64,000 nt of DNA from NCBI GenBank assembly GCA_019750095.1, contig JAIEOW010000017.1, positions 1 to 64,000 of the forward strand, written 5' to 3'. Below are positions 17,694 to 26,626 of this stretch, in pieces. A model generated the notes under the pieces. That model had not been told where the DNA came from, searched no databases, and saw only the letters and a program-made list of their open reading frames with translations. Position 1 is the first letter of the stretch. Every line of letters starts with the position of its first letter. The DNA is from Phycisphaerales bacterium. GTDB lineage: Bacteria > Planctomycetota > Phycisphaerae > Phycisphaerales > UBA1924. A program made the position numbers and the translations under genes.

Positions 17694-20096
17694 TTAGCAG
17701 CCGCCGGCGAACCAGGCGTTGAGGAAGCTGAAGATGTCGTTGGTGTCCGGGGTGGCGGTGCCGTCGCCACCGAAGTCGGCGAAGGTGCTGCTGGCGAACC
17801 AGTCGTTGAGGTAGGCGAAGATGTCGTTGGTCTGGATGCCGCCGGTCTTGTCATAGTCGGCATAGCAGCAGGGGGTGGTGGTGCCGGTGCCGCAGGTGGC
17901 GCCGAGCGTGGAGAACGCCGCACCGTATTGGGTGCCGGAAGTCACGCAGGAGGCCTGAGCGATAGAAGCGTTGCAGGTGGAACCACGGCAGCAGACGCCG
18001 GTGGGCGCGCCGCAGGGGTTGCCGGCGCAGGTGGAGTTGTCGCCCTGGTAGGTGCCGCCAACCGTGCCGCAGAACGCGGCGGTCTGGATGCTGCACGAAG
18101 TGCCGTTGCAGCACGCGCCCGTCGGAACGGGGCAGGGGTTGGAAGCGCAGGTGGTGTTGTTGCCCTGGTAGGTGCCGGTGCAGGCGGCCTGAGTCGTGAT
18201 GGCGCAGGGGCCGGAGGTGCAGCAAGCGCCGGTGGGAGTGAGGACGACGCAGGTGTTGAAGGGGCTGGAGGTATTGCGCGGGGCCGGGGCGGCGGTGAAG
18301 AAGTCAACGCGGTTGCTGTCGTTGTCCTGGCAGCCGTTCTGCTGGCGGAAGCCCGCAGTGGTGTTGCTCAGGGTGTTCATCGCGCTGCTACCTTCGAAGC
18401 AGATCGCGCCGGTGGTCGCGCCGGTGCCATAGCCGACGAGGTCGGCGACATCCAGACCGGTGCAGTTGAGCAGGAGGGGGGTGGAGTTGCGGACGAGGGC
18501 GATGCGGCCGTTGTCCAGGCCCATCGCAACCGCGCCGATCGCGTCGGGAGTGGGGAGGGCCTGTGTGCCGCCAGCGCCCGCGGCCATCTGAACAAGGTAG
18601 TACTGACCAGCCTGGAGGGTGCCGCTGAGCACAACCGGGACATTGGTGACGGGGTTGCCGGAAGCGAATCCGCCGTTGGCGTTCGACGCCGAGGCGTACT
18701 GGACGGACCAGCCGGTGATGTCCACCGGGCCGCCGGAACGGTTGAAAATCTCGACAAAGTCATTGGTCAGAGTGGCGCCAGTGTTACCGCCGCCGCCATA
18801 GACCTGACTGATGACCACTTCCGACGTGGACGGGGTGCAGTTGTCGTTGAAGATGGTGATGGTTCCGGTATCGGTCCGGTTCTGATCATCGGTAACCGAG
18901 ATCGGGAGGGCCTTGAGGCCAGCGGCGGTCGCGGCGGGGACGGTGGCGACGAGCTGGAAGCTGGTCGGGCCGGTCTGTGTCATCGGGGTGATGACGCCTC
19001 CGATGAGGGCGAGGTCAACCGTGACGGTGTAGCTGGCGCTGGCGGGGTTCTGGCCCGGAGTGACGTTGACGGTCAGCGTGGTGCTGGTGCCATTGCAGAT
19101 GCCCGAGGGACTGGCGCCGGTGCCGGTGGTGATTTGCGGAGCGCAGCTCACGACCTGAAGGGCGACGCTCGAGTTGCCGACGCGACCCAGGGCGTCGGTG
19201 ATGGTCACCGGGAAGGAGTAGTTTCCAGCGGAAACATTGGGCAGCGTGGTGGTAAAGGTCCAGGTGTTCGCCGGGCTCTGGACAAAGCTCTCGGCAGCGG
19301 TGAGGCCGATGGTGAGGAAGTCACCGGTGACCGTGCTGATCGTCGAAGCGGGCGTGCCCTGCGTGGTGGTGACGGTGAAGGTGATCAGCGTGCCGGGGCA
19401 TGCGCTGCTTGGGAGGGTTGAGCCGGTGCCGGACGGAGGAACTCCACCGGAGCAGGGCTGAACCGTGGCGGTGTTCCGGAGGTTGACCGCGATGCTGGTG
19501 AAGTCGTTGCCGTTCTGGTTGGTGTCGTTGCAGCCGTTGCCGCTACGAGTAACCGCGTTGCCGAGACCGCCCGGAGTAGCGGCGTTGGCGCTGCCCTCGC
19601 GGCAGGTCGCGGTTGGTGCGCCATAGGCGACGAGATCAACCAGGGCGGCATTGCCCGAGGGGCACGCAACGGCAAAGGCCGTCGAGACGTTCGAGAGAGC
19701 GACTTTGCCGTCGGAGTTCGAGAGCGCCGGTCGAGTAGTCGGGATGAAATCCGGGGTTGCGGTCGGGGCACCGCCCATCGGCGTGCCGGTCGAAGTCAGC
19801 TGGATGAGATAGTACTGCCCGGGCTGAAGCGTGGTTCCCGTCGGGATGGCCGAGGTCGCTGACCAGGTAGTGCCCCCAGATGACTGATATTGCAGAGACC
19901 ATCCGCCGATATTTTGGACGGATGCAGAACGGTTAAACAGCTCCACGAAGTCATCGCGGAAGACCGCAGAAGCGCTGCCCGAGCCGCCGCCGGCAAAAAC
20001 CTGGCTGATGACGACGTCAGCACCTTGGGCCAGCGCGCTGGACGCAAGGCCGAACGCGGCGAAAGCGGTACACAGAATCTTGGAAGTGAGCTTCAT
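17694..20096 (-). CDS. Secreted protein with two lamin-tail domains, Cys-rich repeats and GC-type dockerin
   Basis: An 800-residue exported protein. The ATG at 20096 has AGGAGG ten bases upstream, and the signal peptide ends near SALAQG. Two lamin-tail-like domains are visible, at about 20-205 ('VVISQVFAGGG', 'DDFVELFNRS') and about 425-625 ('VVISQVYGGGG', 'NDFVEIFNRSG'), separated by two Ig-like segments. Three Cys-rich GACC/YQGD units (about 630-735) precede the dockerin pair, whose first helix reads 'GIQTNDIFAYLNDWFAS', ending in WFAGGC. The duplicated lamin-tail domain distinguishes it from its two neighbours. The DNA of the last 60 codons is very similar in all three genes. It is probably located at the cell surface. 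Confidence 0.85.
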   Translation of the reverse strand: MKLTSKILCTAFAAFGLASSALAQGADVVISQVFAGGGSGSASAVFRDDFVELFNRSASVQNIGGWSLQYQSSGGTTWSATSAIPTGTTLQPGQYYLIQLTSTGTPMGGAPTATPDFIPTTRPALSNSDGKVALSNVSTAFAVACPSGNAALVDLVAYGAPTATCREGSANAATPGGLGNAVTRSGNGCNDTNQNGNDFTSIAVNLRNTATVQPCSGGVPPSGTGSTLPSSACPGTLITFTVTTTQGTPASTISTVTGDFLTIGLTAAESFVQSPANTWTFTTTLPNVSAGNYSFPVTITDALGRVGNSSVALQVVSCAPQITTGTGASPSGICNGTSTTLTVNVTPGQNPASASYTVTVDLALIGGVITPMTQTGPTSFQLVATVPAATAAGLKALPISVTDDQNRTDTGTITIFNDNCTPSTSEVVISQVYGGGGNTGATLTNDFVEIFNRSGGPVDITGWSVQYASASNANGGFASGNPVTNVPVVLSGTLQAGQYYLVQMAAGAGGTQALPTPDAIGAVAMGLDNGRIALVRNSTPLLLNCTGLDVADLVGYGTGATTGAICFEGSSAMNTLSNTTAGFRQQNGCQDNDSNRVDFFTAAPAPRNTSSPFNTCVVLTPTGACCTSGPCAITTQAACTGTYQGNNTTCASNPCPVPTGACCNGTSCSIQTAAFCGTVGGTYQGDNSTCAGNPCGAPTGVCCRGSTCNASIAQASCVTSGTQYGAAFSTLGATCGTGTTTPCCYADYDKTGGIQTNDIFAYLNDWFASSTFADFGGDGTATPDTNDIFSFLNAWFAGGC

Positions 20097-20540
20097 GATC
20101 AACGATCCTCCTTGGAACATCTGAAAACCCTGAACTGTTTCGATTCGGGAGATTCGGCAAGTTCGCGCTCGCCGAAACTGTGGGGTCGACTTTGGCTAAC
20201 GTGTCGGTGCCTCTGAGCTGTCTGATGCGAACAGAGGGATTCACTCCGCTGACACCGACACCCGGCGGTGGTTGCGGCACCGGGTTTGCTTTACAGACGG
20301 TTTGGTCTTTGAACGCGAGTAGACGCGTCTTCAAACTGTACCTGACGGCCCAAGACAGACAAGTGTTTGCTCGACTATTGGCCGAGTCCTTGCGCAAAGA
20401 ACGCGCAAATGCCCTCGGACTTTCCTTGGTTTGGCACGCAAAACCACTGCAGTTGGGGGAACTCGCTGACGAAGTTGGCCGTTCGTTCGGAGTCAGAAAC
20501 GCGATCCATGGACTGGCTTCCTAGAACGATCGGGAAAACC
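20097..20540. other. Intergenic region, no convincing gene
   Basis: This 444-bp stretch separates the dockerin gene (start 20096) from the YmdB-like gene (stop 20541). Its composition is less GC-biased than flanking genes. A perfect 10-bp palindrome, AGACGCGTCT, lies at 20321-20330. A 114-codon frame at 20180-20524 shows no family resemblance, start signal or coding character. The dockerin gene promoter is expected here but not evident. Confidence 0.55.
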
Positions 20541-21398
20541 CTATGCACCAATCTCGTTCGGGACACCGATGTTGAGGAGTTCTATTCCGATGGCTCGTCG
20601 GTGATCGAGATCGAGCCGGATGATCGCGCCGCAGGCACGATTGTCGCCATCGGCCACATCGAGTGCGGCGGGTCCCTGCTTGACCATGGCGTTCAGCGTC
20701 GCGTTCACGTCTCGCCCGATGACGCTGCGGTGCGGGCCGCTCATGCCCAGGTCGGTCATGGCGGCGAGGCGATGTTCAAGAATGCGAGCGTCGGCGGTTT
20801 GCACGTGTGTGTGGGTGCCGACGACCGCGACGACCTTCGGACCGGCATCGGCGCTCCAGCGTTCGAGGCAGTGCCAAGCGAGTGCTTGCTTCTCGCTGGT
20901 CGCCTCGGCGTGGATCTCGACGATCACCATTGCGTCTTTCTCAGAAATCGCGGCGAGTTCTCGATCGACGGCTTCGAAAGGGCTGTTGGCCAGCAGCGGC
21001 ATGTAGAGGCGCCCAAGCACCGTGAGGACATAGATCGGTCGCCGGCGCAGCTCGGGCGAGAGCTTGTCGGACAGATCGAGCTGGGTGATCCGCTTACCGG
21101 GGGCCGAGAGCGAGAGGTTCGCGGGCCGGGCGATCGGGTGCATCGGGTCTTCGAGCACCTCGGCGATGGCGCGGTCCTTGTACACATGGTCGCCAAGGGT
21201 GACGGCATCGGCGCCGGCGCGGCGGAGCTCTCGATAGTTGTCGGCCGAGCAGCCCGAGCCGTTGCGGGCGTTCTCGCCATTGACGATGAGCGCATGCACA
21301 CCGTGGAGATCGCGGAGCTTCGGCCAGGCGTGCGCGACGGCTCGCCTGCCGGGGGAACCGACGACGTCGCCGAGGAACGCGATGCGGAGTTCGGGCAT
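20541..21398 (-). CDS. YmdB-like metallophosphoesterase (2',3'-cAMP phosphodiesterase family)
   Basis: A protein of 285 residues of the YmdB/TIGR00282 family. In Bacillus subtilis YmdB hydrolyses 2',3'-cyclic nucleotides and influences biofilm and motility choices. The metal-binding residues are all visible in order: GDVVGSPG, VNGENA, LGDHVYK, EIHAEATSEK and GTHTHVQTAD. There is no signal peptide, so it is cytoplasmic. The ATG at 21398 is preferred because it places the first strand (LRIAFLGD) at the usual distance; an in-frame ATG at 21410 is the alternative. Neither has a strong ribosome binding site. It is divergent from the fumarase gene, with about 115 bp between them. Confidence 0.9.
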   Translation of the reverse strand: MPELRIAFLGDVVGSPGRRAVAHAWPKLRDLHGVHALIVNGENARNGSGCSADNYRELRRAGADAVTLGDHVYKDRAIAEVLEDPMHPIARPANLSLSAPGKRITQLDLSDKLSPELRRRPIYVLTVLGRLYMPLLANSPFEAVDRELAAISEKDAMVIVEIHAEATSEKQALAWHCLERWSADAGPKVVAVVGTHTHVQTADARILEHRLAAMTDLGMSGPHRSVIGRDVNATLNAMVKQGPAALDVADGDNRACGAIIRLDLDHRRAIGIELLNIGVPNEIGA

Positions 21399-21514
21399 TG
21401 CGGAGATCATTGGAGGGCCGGGAGTTCAAACGGAGAGTTGGACGAACTACCATGGGCCAAGAGACACAGGCGGGACGCCTGTGCCACCAGAGGCAGCAAG
21501 GCAGAGGAACTCCA

Positions 21515-23014
21515 ATGTCGTCAAACACCCTGCAAACCCGCACCGAGAAAGACACCATGGGCCTAATGGAGGTGCCGGCGAGCGCGCTCTATGGCGCGAG
21601 CACGCAGCGAGCGGTGCTGAACTTTCCGATGTCGGGTCGCCCGGTGCCGGCGAAGGTGATCAAGGCGTATGCCATCTTGAAAGCGGCGTGCGCGAATGTG
21701 AATCGGTCGCTGCACCGACTGGATGAGGGTCGCGCAAAGGCGATCGTCGAAGCGTGTCGTGAGATCGAGGACGGACTGCCCGCGTTCGGCGGGCTTGGCG
21801 TGCACTTTCCAGTGGACGTGTTCCAAACCGGCTCGGGCACGTCGACCAACATGAACGTGAACGAGGTGGTCGCCAATATCGTCTGCCTGCGTCGGCACAA
21901 GCCGATCGGTTCTTCAAAGGACGCCGCGTACTTGGCGGAAGGGGGGGTGCATCCCAACGACCATGTGAACATGGGGCAGAGCTCCAACGACACGTTCCCG
22001 ACGGCGATGCACGTGGCGGCGGCGTTGGCGATTCATGGCGAGCTGCTGCCCGCGGTGAAGCGCATCTGCGAGAAGCTTGATGCTCAGGCCAAGCAGTGGG
22101 ACAAGATCGTGAAGATCGGGCGCACGCACCTGCAGGATGCGACGCCGATCCGGCTTGGACAGGAGTTCAGCGGCTACGCGGCCCAGATGCACCACGCCGA
22201 GGAGCGACTGCATCGTGCGCTGCATGCGCTTGGGGAACTGGCGATTGGCGGCACTGCGGTGGGCACGGGAATCAACACGCACGAGCAGTTCGGCTCGATG
22301 GTGGCGGCCGAGTTGATGAAACGCACCGGTGTGCACTTTCGCGAGGCGATGAATCACTTTGAATCCCAGCACGCCAAGGACGCGTTTGTCGAGGCGAGCG
22401 GGCATCTGAAGACGATTGCGGTGAGTCTGAGCAAGATCGCCAACGACATCCGCTGGCTGGGTTCAGGCCCGCGCTGCGGGATCGGCGAGCTGGTGCTGCC
22501 GGCGGTGCAACCGGGATCGAGCATCATGCCGGGCAAGGTGAACCCGGTGATATGCGAGGCGGTGATCATGGCGTGTTGCCAGGTGATCGGGAATGATCAC
22601 GCGGTGACGCTGGGAGGAATGGGGGGGATCGGCTCTCTGCTGGATCTGAACGTGGCGATGCCGATGATGTCGGCGAATGTGATGGACTCGATCGAACTGC
22701 TGACGCGTTCCTGCCATGTGTTCACGGAGAATCTGCTGGAAGGGCTGAAGCCGGATGAGGAGCGTTGCAAGTCGCTGATCGAAGGATCACTGGCGATGTG
22801 CACGTCGCTGGTGCCGGTGATCGGCTATGACAAGTCGGCCGCGATTGCGAAGGACGCGTTCAAGGCGGGAAAGACGGTGCGACAGATGGCCTACGAGACT
22901 GTGGTTGGGCAGAAGGACAACGCGGGAGTGACGATCACGCGCGAGGCGATCGATCAGTATCTGGATCCGTGGTCGATGACGCTGCCAGGCGGGGAAGGGG
23001 CGGCGGGGGGGTGA
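21515..23014 (+). CDS. fumC: Class II fumarate hydratase
   Basis: Fumarase interconverts fumarate and L-malate in the TCA cycle. The 499-residue protein carries the superfamily signature GSSIMPGKVNP, 'SNDTFPTAMH', 'GRTHLQDATPIRLGQE' and 'GSGTSTNMNVNE'. The sequence after the signature (VICEAVIMACCQVIGND) fits FumC rather than aspartate ammonia-lyase, which has a Pro-Glu there, though the two families are close. The ATG at 21515 has AGAGGAA seven bases upstream. The length is slightly above the usual 460-470 residues because of short extensions at both ends. The DedA gene follows 40 bp downstream. Confidence 0.92.
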   Translation: MSSNTLQTRTEKDTMGLMEVPASALYGASTQRAVLNFPMSGRPVPAKVIKAYAILKAACANVNRSLHRLDEGRAKAIVEACREIEDGLPAFGGLGVHFPVDVFQTGSGTSTNMNVNEVVANIVCLRRHKPIGSSKDAAYLAEGGVHPNDHVNMGQSSNDTFPTAMHVAAALAIHGELLPAVKRICEKLDAQAKQWDKIVKIGRTHLQDATPIRLGQEFSGYAAQMHHAEERLHRALHALGELAIGGTAVGTGINTHEQFGSMVAAELMKRTGVHFREAMNHFESQHAKDAFVEASGHLKTIAVSLSKIANDIRWLGSGPRCGIGELVLPAVQPGSSIMPGKVNPVICEAVIMACCQVIGNDHAVTLGGMGGIGSLLDLNVAMPMMSANVMDSIELLTRSCHVFTENLLEGLKPDEERCKSLIEGSLAMCTSLVPVIGYDKSAAIAKDAFKAGKTVRQMAYETVVGQKDNAGVTITREAIDQYLDPWSMTLPGGEGAAGG

Positions 23015-23054
23015 GCGTGCCGTCCGGCGACGCTGAACCACTTGCCCACTACTC

Positions 23055-23711
23055 GTGATCGACCAACTGATCGACATTGCCCTGCACCTTCCTAAGCACC
23101 TGGACGCCTTTGTGCAGGCACACGGGGCGTGGACATATGCCGTGCTGGCGCTGATCGTGTTTTGCGAGACGGGGCTCGTGGTTTTGCCGTTTCTGCCTGG
23201 GGACTCGCTGTTGTTTGCGGCGGGTGCGATCGCGGCACGCGGGGGGATCAGCGTGTGGGTGGTTGGGGGGATTCTGATCTTCGCGGCGGTGCTTGGTGAC
23301 GCCGTGAACTATGGCATCGGCAGGATGCTGTCGGATCGGGTGATGCGTGGAGCGCGGATTCCGCTGGTCAAGCCGATCCACATCGAGCGCACGCACGCGT
23401 TTATGGAGAAGTATGGTCCCAAGGCGATCGTGCTCGCGAGGTTTGTGCCGATCGTTCGTACCTTTGCGCCGTTTGTCGCTGGTGTTGGAAGGATGAACTA
23501 CGCCCGATTCTCGACGTACAACGTCATCGGCGGAGTGTTGTGGGTGGTCGTGTGCGTGGGTGCTGGGTTCTACTTCGGCAATCTGCCTTGGGTGCAGAAG
23601 CACTATGAGCTGGTGGTGGTCGGAATCATCATCGTGAGCGTGATGCCGATGGTGGTAGAGATTGTGCTTGCGAAGCGTCGGGCGGCCCGGGCCGCGACAT
23701 CATTGAAGTGA
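23055..23711 (+). CDS. DedA family membrane protein
   Basis: A 218-residue integral membrane protein starting with GTG. It has the DedA/SNARE-associated layout: an amphipathic N-terminal segment, a membrane helix with an acidic residue followed by 'PFLPGDSLLFAAGAIA', then 'GDAVNYGIGR', and the central 'KYGPKAIVLARFVPIVRTFAPFVAGVGRM', the conserved Arg-containing family motif. DedA proteins are membrane transporters or lipid scramblases; several help recycle undecaprenyl phosphate or maintain proton motive force. The exact substrate here cannot be read from sequence. It lies 40 bp after the fumarase gene and may be co-transcribed with it. Confidence 0.9.
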   Translation: MIDQLIDIALHLPKHLDAFVQAHGAWTYAVLALIVFCETGLVVLPFLPGDSLLFAAGAIAARGGISVWVVGGILIFAAVLGDAVNYGIGRMLSDRVMRGARIPLVKPIHIERTHAFMEKYGPKAIVLARFVPIVRTFAPFVAGVGRMNYARFSTYNVIGGVLWVVVCVGAGFYFGNLPWVQKHYELVVVGIIIVSVMPMVVEIVLAKRRAARAATSLK

Positions 23712-23745
23712 TTGGGGGGTGAGTGTGAAGTCGATCCAAAAGCAA

Positions 23746-23775
23746 CAACGGCTCGCCGAGAGAGGCGAGCCGTTG
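23746..23775 (-). terminator. Terminator hairpin between convergent DedA and PEP-CTERM genes
   Basis: A 12-bp perfect stem (23746-23757 with 23764-23775) with a six-base loop. On the minus strand it is followed by TTGCTTTTGG, favouring termination of the PEP-CTERM gene; it may work in both directions because the flanking genes converge. Confidence 0.75.
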
Positions 23776-23827
23776 CGTGTTGCTTGCTGTGTTGATCTCA
23801 TCAATCTCCGATGGAGCTCAGGCTCGA

Positions 23828-24514
23828 TCAGCGGCGACGGCGAGCGGCGAGAAGGCCGCCCAGGCCGAGCAGCGCGGCGGAGCTCGGAGCCGGGATGATC
23901 TCGGTGGTGAACCGAGCGATCACGTCGGCAGTCACCGTCTGGCCCTCAGGAAGCGAGAGGGTGGTGAGGGTGCCGCCGGAGGGGAGGCGGAAGCCGTTGA
24001 TCGCCAGCGTGTACTGCGTGTTGCCGATGACGATGACGTTGGGGTTGGCGGGGGTGCCGAAGTTCAAGAGGTCGGCGTCGGTCACCGGGTTGCCCGAGGT
24101 GTTCTCGGTGATGGTGAAGTTGAAGAGGAAGTTGAAGACCTGGTTGGGGAGGGCGGGCACATCGAAGATCGTGGTGAGTGCGCCATTGGCGCCCTGGGCG
24201 CCGGTTTCGGTCAGGCCGTTGAAGTAGGAGACGGTGCCGATGACGAAATCGGTTTCGGCGGGAGCGTTGAAGTTGGCGACCCCAGTGAAGCGGAGAACGT
24301 TGGGATCGGTGCCAGCACCGAGGCCCACGCCGAACTGCACTTCGGACTGACCACCGCGCGTGCTGGTGTTCGAGACGGTTTGAGTTCCGCCACCGCCGAA
24401 GGCGTTGGAGAACTGCAGGAAACTGCCGCCCTGGAAATTGATACCCGCGCTCGCGGACGAACCGAAAGCGCTGGACAGAACGAGAGCGACGACCGAGAGA
24501 GAAGCGGTACGCAT
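23828..24514 (-). CDS. PEP-CTERM-like exported protein, possibly choice-of-anchor K
   Basis: A 228-residue exported protein. The ATG at 24514 is preceded by AGGAG, followed by a signal peptide ending near SASAG. The C terminus (about 204-228) has the sorting-signal form: IPAPSS, a short hydrophobic stretch (AALLGLGGLLA) and ARRRR. This is a PEP-CTERM variant with Ala-Pro in place of Glu-Pro. Such tails are processed by an exosortase, which is not in this window. The body is beta-rich, with 'VIGTVSYFNG', 'FNFLFNFTITENT' and a late 'EGQTVTADVIARF', resembling the choice-of-anchor K domain often found on such proteins. Its function is unknown; it is probably part of the extracellular matrix or envelope. 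Confidence 0.8.
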   Translation of the reverse strand: MRTASLSVVALVLSSAFGSSASAGINFQGGSFLQFSNAFGGGGTQTVSNTSTRGGQSEVQFGVGLGAGTDPNVLRFTGVANFNAPAETDFVIGTVSYFNGLTETGAQGANGALTTIFDVPALPNQVFNFLFNFTITENTSGNPVTDADLLNFGTPANPNVIVIGNTQYTLAINGFRLPSGGTLTTLSLPEGQTVTADVIARFTTEIIPAPSSAALLGLGGLLAARRRR

Positions 24515-24592
24515 ATCCCTAACTCCTACCAAGATGTGCCGGCTGAGACAAGCCGGACGATGTTTCACCCCTCCCCCTCAGAGAGTGAGGTC

Positions 24593-24619
24593 AGCATAAC
24601 GCATGACCGAAAAATGCAA
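24593..24619 (-). promoter_or_regulatory. Putative promoter of the PEP-CTERM gene
   Basis: On the minus strand TTGCAT (24619-24614) and TATGCT (24598-24593) are separated by 15 bp, about 80 bp upstream of the start codon. The surrounding sequence is notably AT-rich for this genome. The spacing is shorter than ideal, so this is tentative. Confidence 0.3.
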
Positions 24620-24793
24620 TAGGCATGTTGCTGTTTATGTCGAATATTGTGAATGTGACGGGGGTTATCAGACCTTGCGGCAGTCCGATAATCGCGGCAG
24701 TTTGCCCAGGTTTCCGTTCCGATGCGGAAAGCCGGCTCCCTCGGAGCGTTCAGGGCGGTTGATGTCTGCAGTGCTTGGAGTGCTGCGAAAGGC

Positions 24794-26398
24794 CTAGAAA
24801 CAAGCCGTTTCGATGAGATCGCTGATCGCACAGATATCTGGCGATGGGGGGCGATCGTCCTTCAGTGCGGGGACCCGAGATCGGATCGTCTTCATCGCCG
24901 CTTCCACGGCGGGGCTTGATCGCAACGGGCGGTGATGCTCGATCGCTTCGCTTGCGCAGAGCAACTCAATTGCGATCACGTTGCGAGCAAGCGTCAGTGC
25001 GCGTCGCGCCTTGAATGCTGAGCGTGGACCAAACGAGTTGTAATCTTCCATGCCGGCACTTGTTGAGATATTGCTCACGCTGGCAGGGGTGCACAGCGTG
25101 ATGATCTCGTTGCAGCACGCGGCGGCGGTGTACTGCGCGATCATCAGGCCGGAGTTCAGCCCCGGCTTGGGCGCGAGAAATGCGGGCAGGCCGGTCTCGG
25201 GCTCGAAGCCGCTGAGCATGTGATAGACGCGGCGCTCGGCGATGCCGGCGACGTGCGCGCAGCAGATCGCCGCGACATCGAGAGCGATGGCGAGTGGCAT
25301 GCCGTGGAAGTTACCGCCGGAGAGAATCTCGGCGGAGGCCTTCTTGCCGCTTGCTGGCTCGAAGACCAGCGGATTGTCGGTCACCGCGCCCAGTTCGGCG
25401 TCGACGACCGAGCGGACATACTGGAACGCGTCCCAGACCGCGCCCAGGACCTGCGGCGTGCATCGGAACGAGTACGGATCCTGCACGCGCGGATCGTCCA
25501 CGCGGTGTGAAGGGATGATCCGGCTGCCGTGCACGAGCGATCGCAGGCGTGCGGCGATGACGCTCTGGCCAAGCTGCTCGCGGGCGTGATGGATGCGATC
25601 ATCAAGAAACGAGTCTGTGGCGCGGCAGGCGTCGATCGACATCGCCGCGGAGATGAGTGCGGCTTCAAGCAGCCGGTCAAAGTCCTGCACAAACAGGGCG
25701 CCTTGAGCGGCCATGAGGTGCGTGCCGTTGATCAGTGAAAGGCCTTCTTTGGCTTGCAGGGTGATGGGCTTGACGCCGCCGGCCTTCATGGCGGCGGCCC
25801 CGGCCAGACGCTCGCCGCGCAGCATTGCTTCGCCCTCGCCGATCAGGACGAGTGAGACGTGTGCGAGGGGGGCCAGATCGCCCGACGCACCCACAGAGCC
25901 GGTTTCGGGGACGATCGGCGTGATGCCTGCGTTGAGCATGTCCGCCAGGGTCTGGACGACGATTGGTCGAACTCCGGAGACACCGCGCGAGAGCGAGGCG
26001 ATGAGCAGGAGCATCATGCCGCGGACGACTTCGGTCGGCAGTGGGGCACCAACACCGGCGGCGTGCGAGCGGATCAGGTTGCGCTGCAGCGTTTCGAGGT
26101 CTTTGCTGGAGATGCGCTGGCGAGCAAACGATCCGAAACCGGTATTGATGCCATAATGCGGCTGACCATCGCCCAGAACGGATTCCAGGCGAGCCCTGGC
26201 GGCCTGGATTGCGGCGAGCGCTTCGGGACCGATACGAACGCGCTGGGCGTGGCGGGCGACTTGCTCAAGTTGCTCTGGGACGAGCGGTCCGGTGTCGATC
26301 ACCAGTTCTGGAAGACGAGCTTTGCGACGAGCATCGGCCCCGGATTTCGTGGATGGTTGGACTCGAGCAGACGAGGCGCGTGATTTGGGCTTGGGCAT
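24794..26398 (-). CDS. hutH: Histidine ammonia-lyase
   Basis: A 534-residue member of the MIO-dependent ammonia-lyase family. The catalytic prosthetic group forms from Ala-Ser-Gly in GSVGASGDLAPLAH. Other conserved blocks are 'YGINTGFGSFA' and 'QRNLIRSHAAGVG' near the N terminus (substrate loop), 'NGTHLMAAQGA', and 'QDPYSFRC.PQVLGA' in the second half. The enzyme converts L-histidine to urocanate and ammonia, the first step of histidine degradation; the last block favours HutH over phenylalanine or tyrosine lyases. No other hut gene is adjacent. The ATG at 26398 is chosen over an upstream in-frame TTG at 26437. About 35 basic residues at the N terminus are extra relative to typical HutH. Confidence 0.92.
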   Translation of the reverse strand: MPKPKSRASSARVQPSTKSGADARRKARLPELVIDTGPLVPEQLEQVARHAQRVRIGPEALAAIQAARARLESVLGDGQPHYGINTGFGSFARQRISSKDLETLQRNLIRSHAAGVGAPLPTEVVRGMMLLLIASLSRGVSGVRPIVVQTLADMLNAGITPIVPETGSVGASGDLAPLAHVSLVLIGEGEAMLRGERLAGAAAMKAGGVKPITLQAKEGLSLINGTHLMAAQGALFVQDFDRLLEAALISAAMSIDACRATDSFLDDRIHHAREQLGQSVIAARLRSLVHGSRIIPSHRVDDPRVQDPYSFRCTPQVLGAVWDAFQYVRSVVDAELGAVTDNPLVFEPASGKKASAEILSGGNFHGMPLAIALDVAAICCAHVAGIAERRVYHMLSGFEPETGLPAFLAPKPGLNSGLMIAQYTAAACCNEIITLCTPASVSNISTSAGMEDYNSFGPRSAFKARRALTLARNVIAIELLCASEAIEHHRPLRSSPAVEAAMKTIRSRVPALKDDRPPSPDICAISDLIETACF

Positions 26399-26626
26399 AA
26401 GGGCGTGGAGTGTTGAGCGGATTGGTGGGTGGTTCAATGGGACGACGGCGATCGCTCGCCGAGGATACCGAAGCCAGAAAGTGCGGTGGCGATCACCGCG
26501 AACGCCTGCCGACGCATCGTCCGATAATACATGTTATGTAAAGCAGGACTGGTCAGGGCCATGATTTGGCCCGTCAGACGCACTGCACGAGTCTCTGGGC
26601 GGGCCCGTGTTCAGGATCGAGGCGTG

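Noticed and set aside
17619-19421. 600-codon plus-strand frame across the third dockerin gene
   Set aside because: Its translation is Gly/Ala/Arg low complexity, an antisense echo of the dockerin protein, with no start signal.
20180-20524. 114-codon plus-strand frame in the gap before the YmdB-like gene
   Set aside because: No ribosome binding site, no recognisable domain and no typical codon use.
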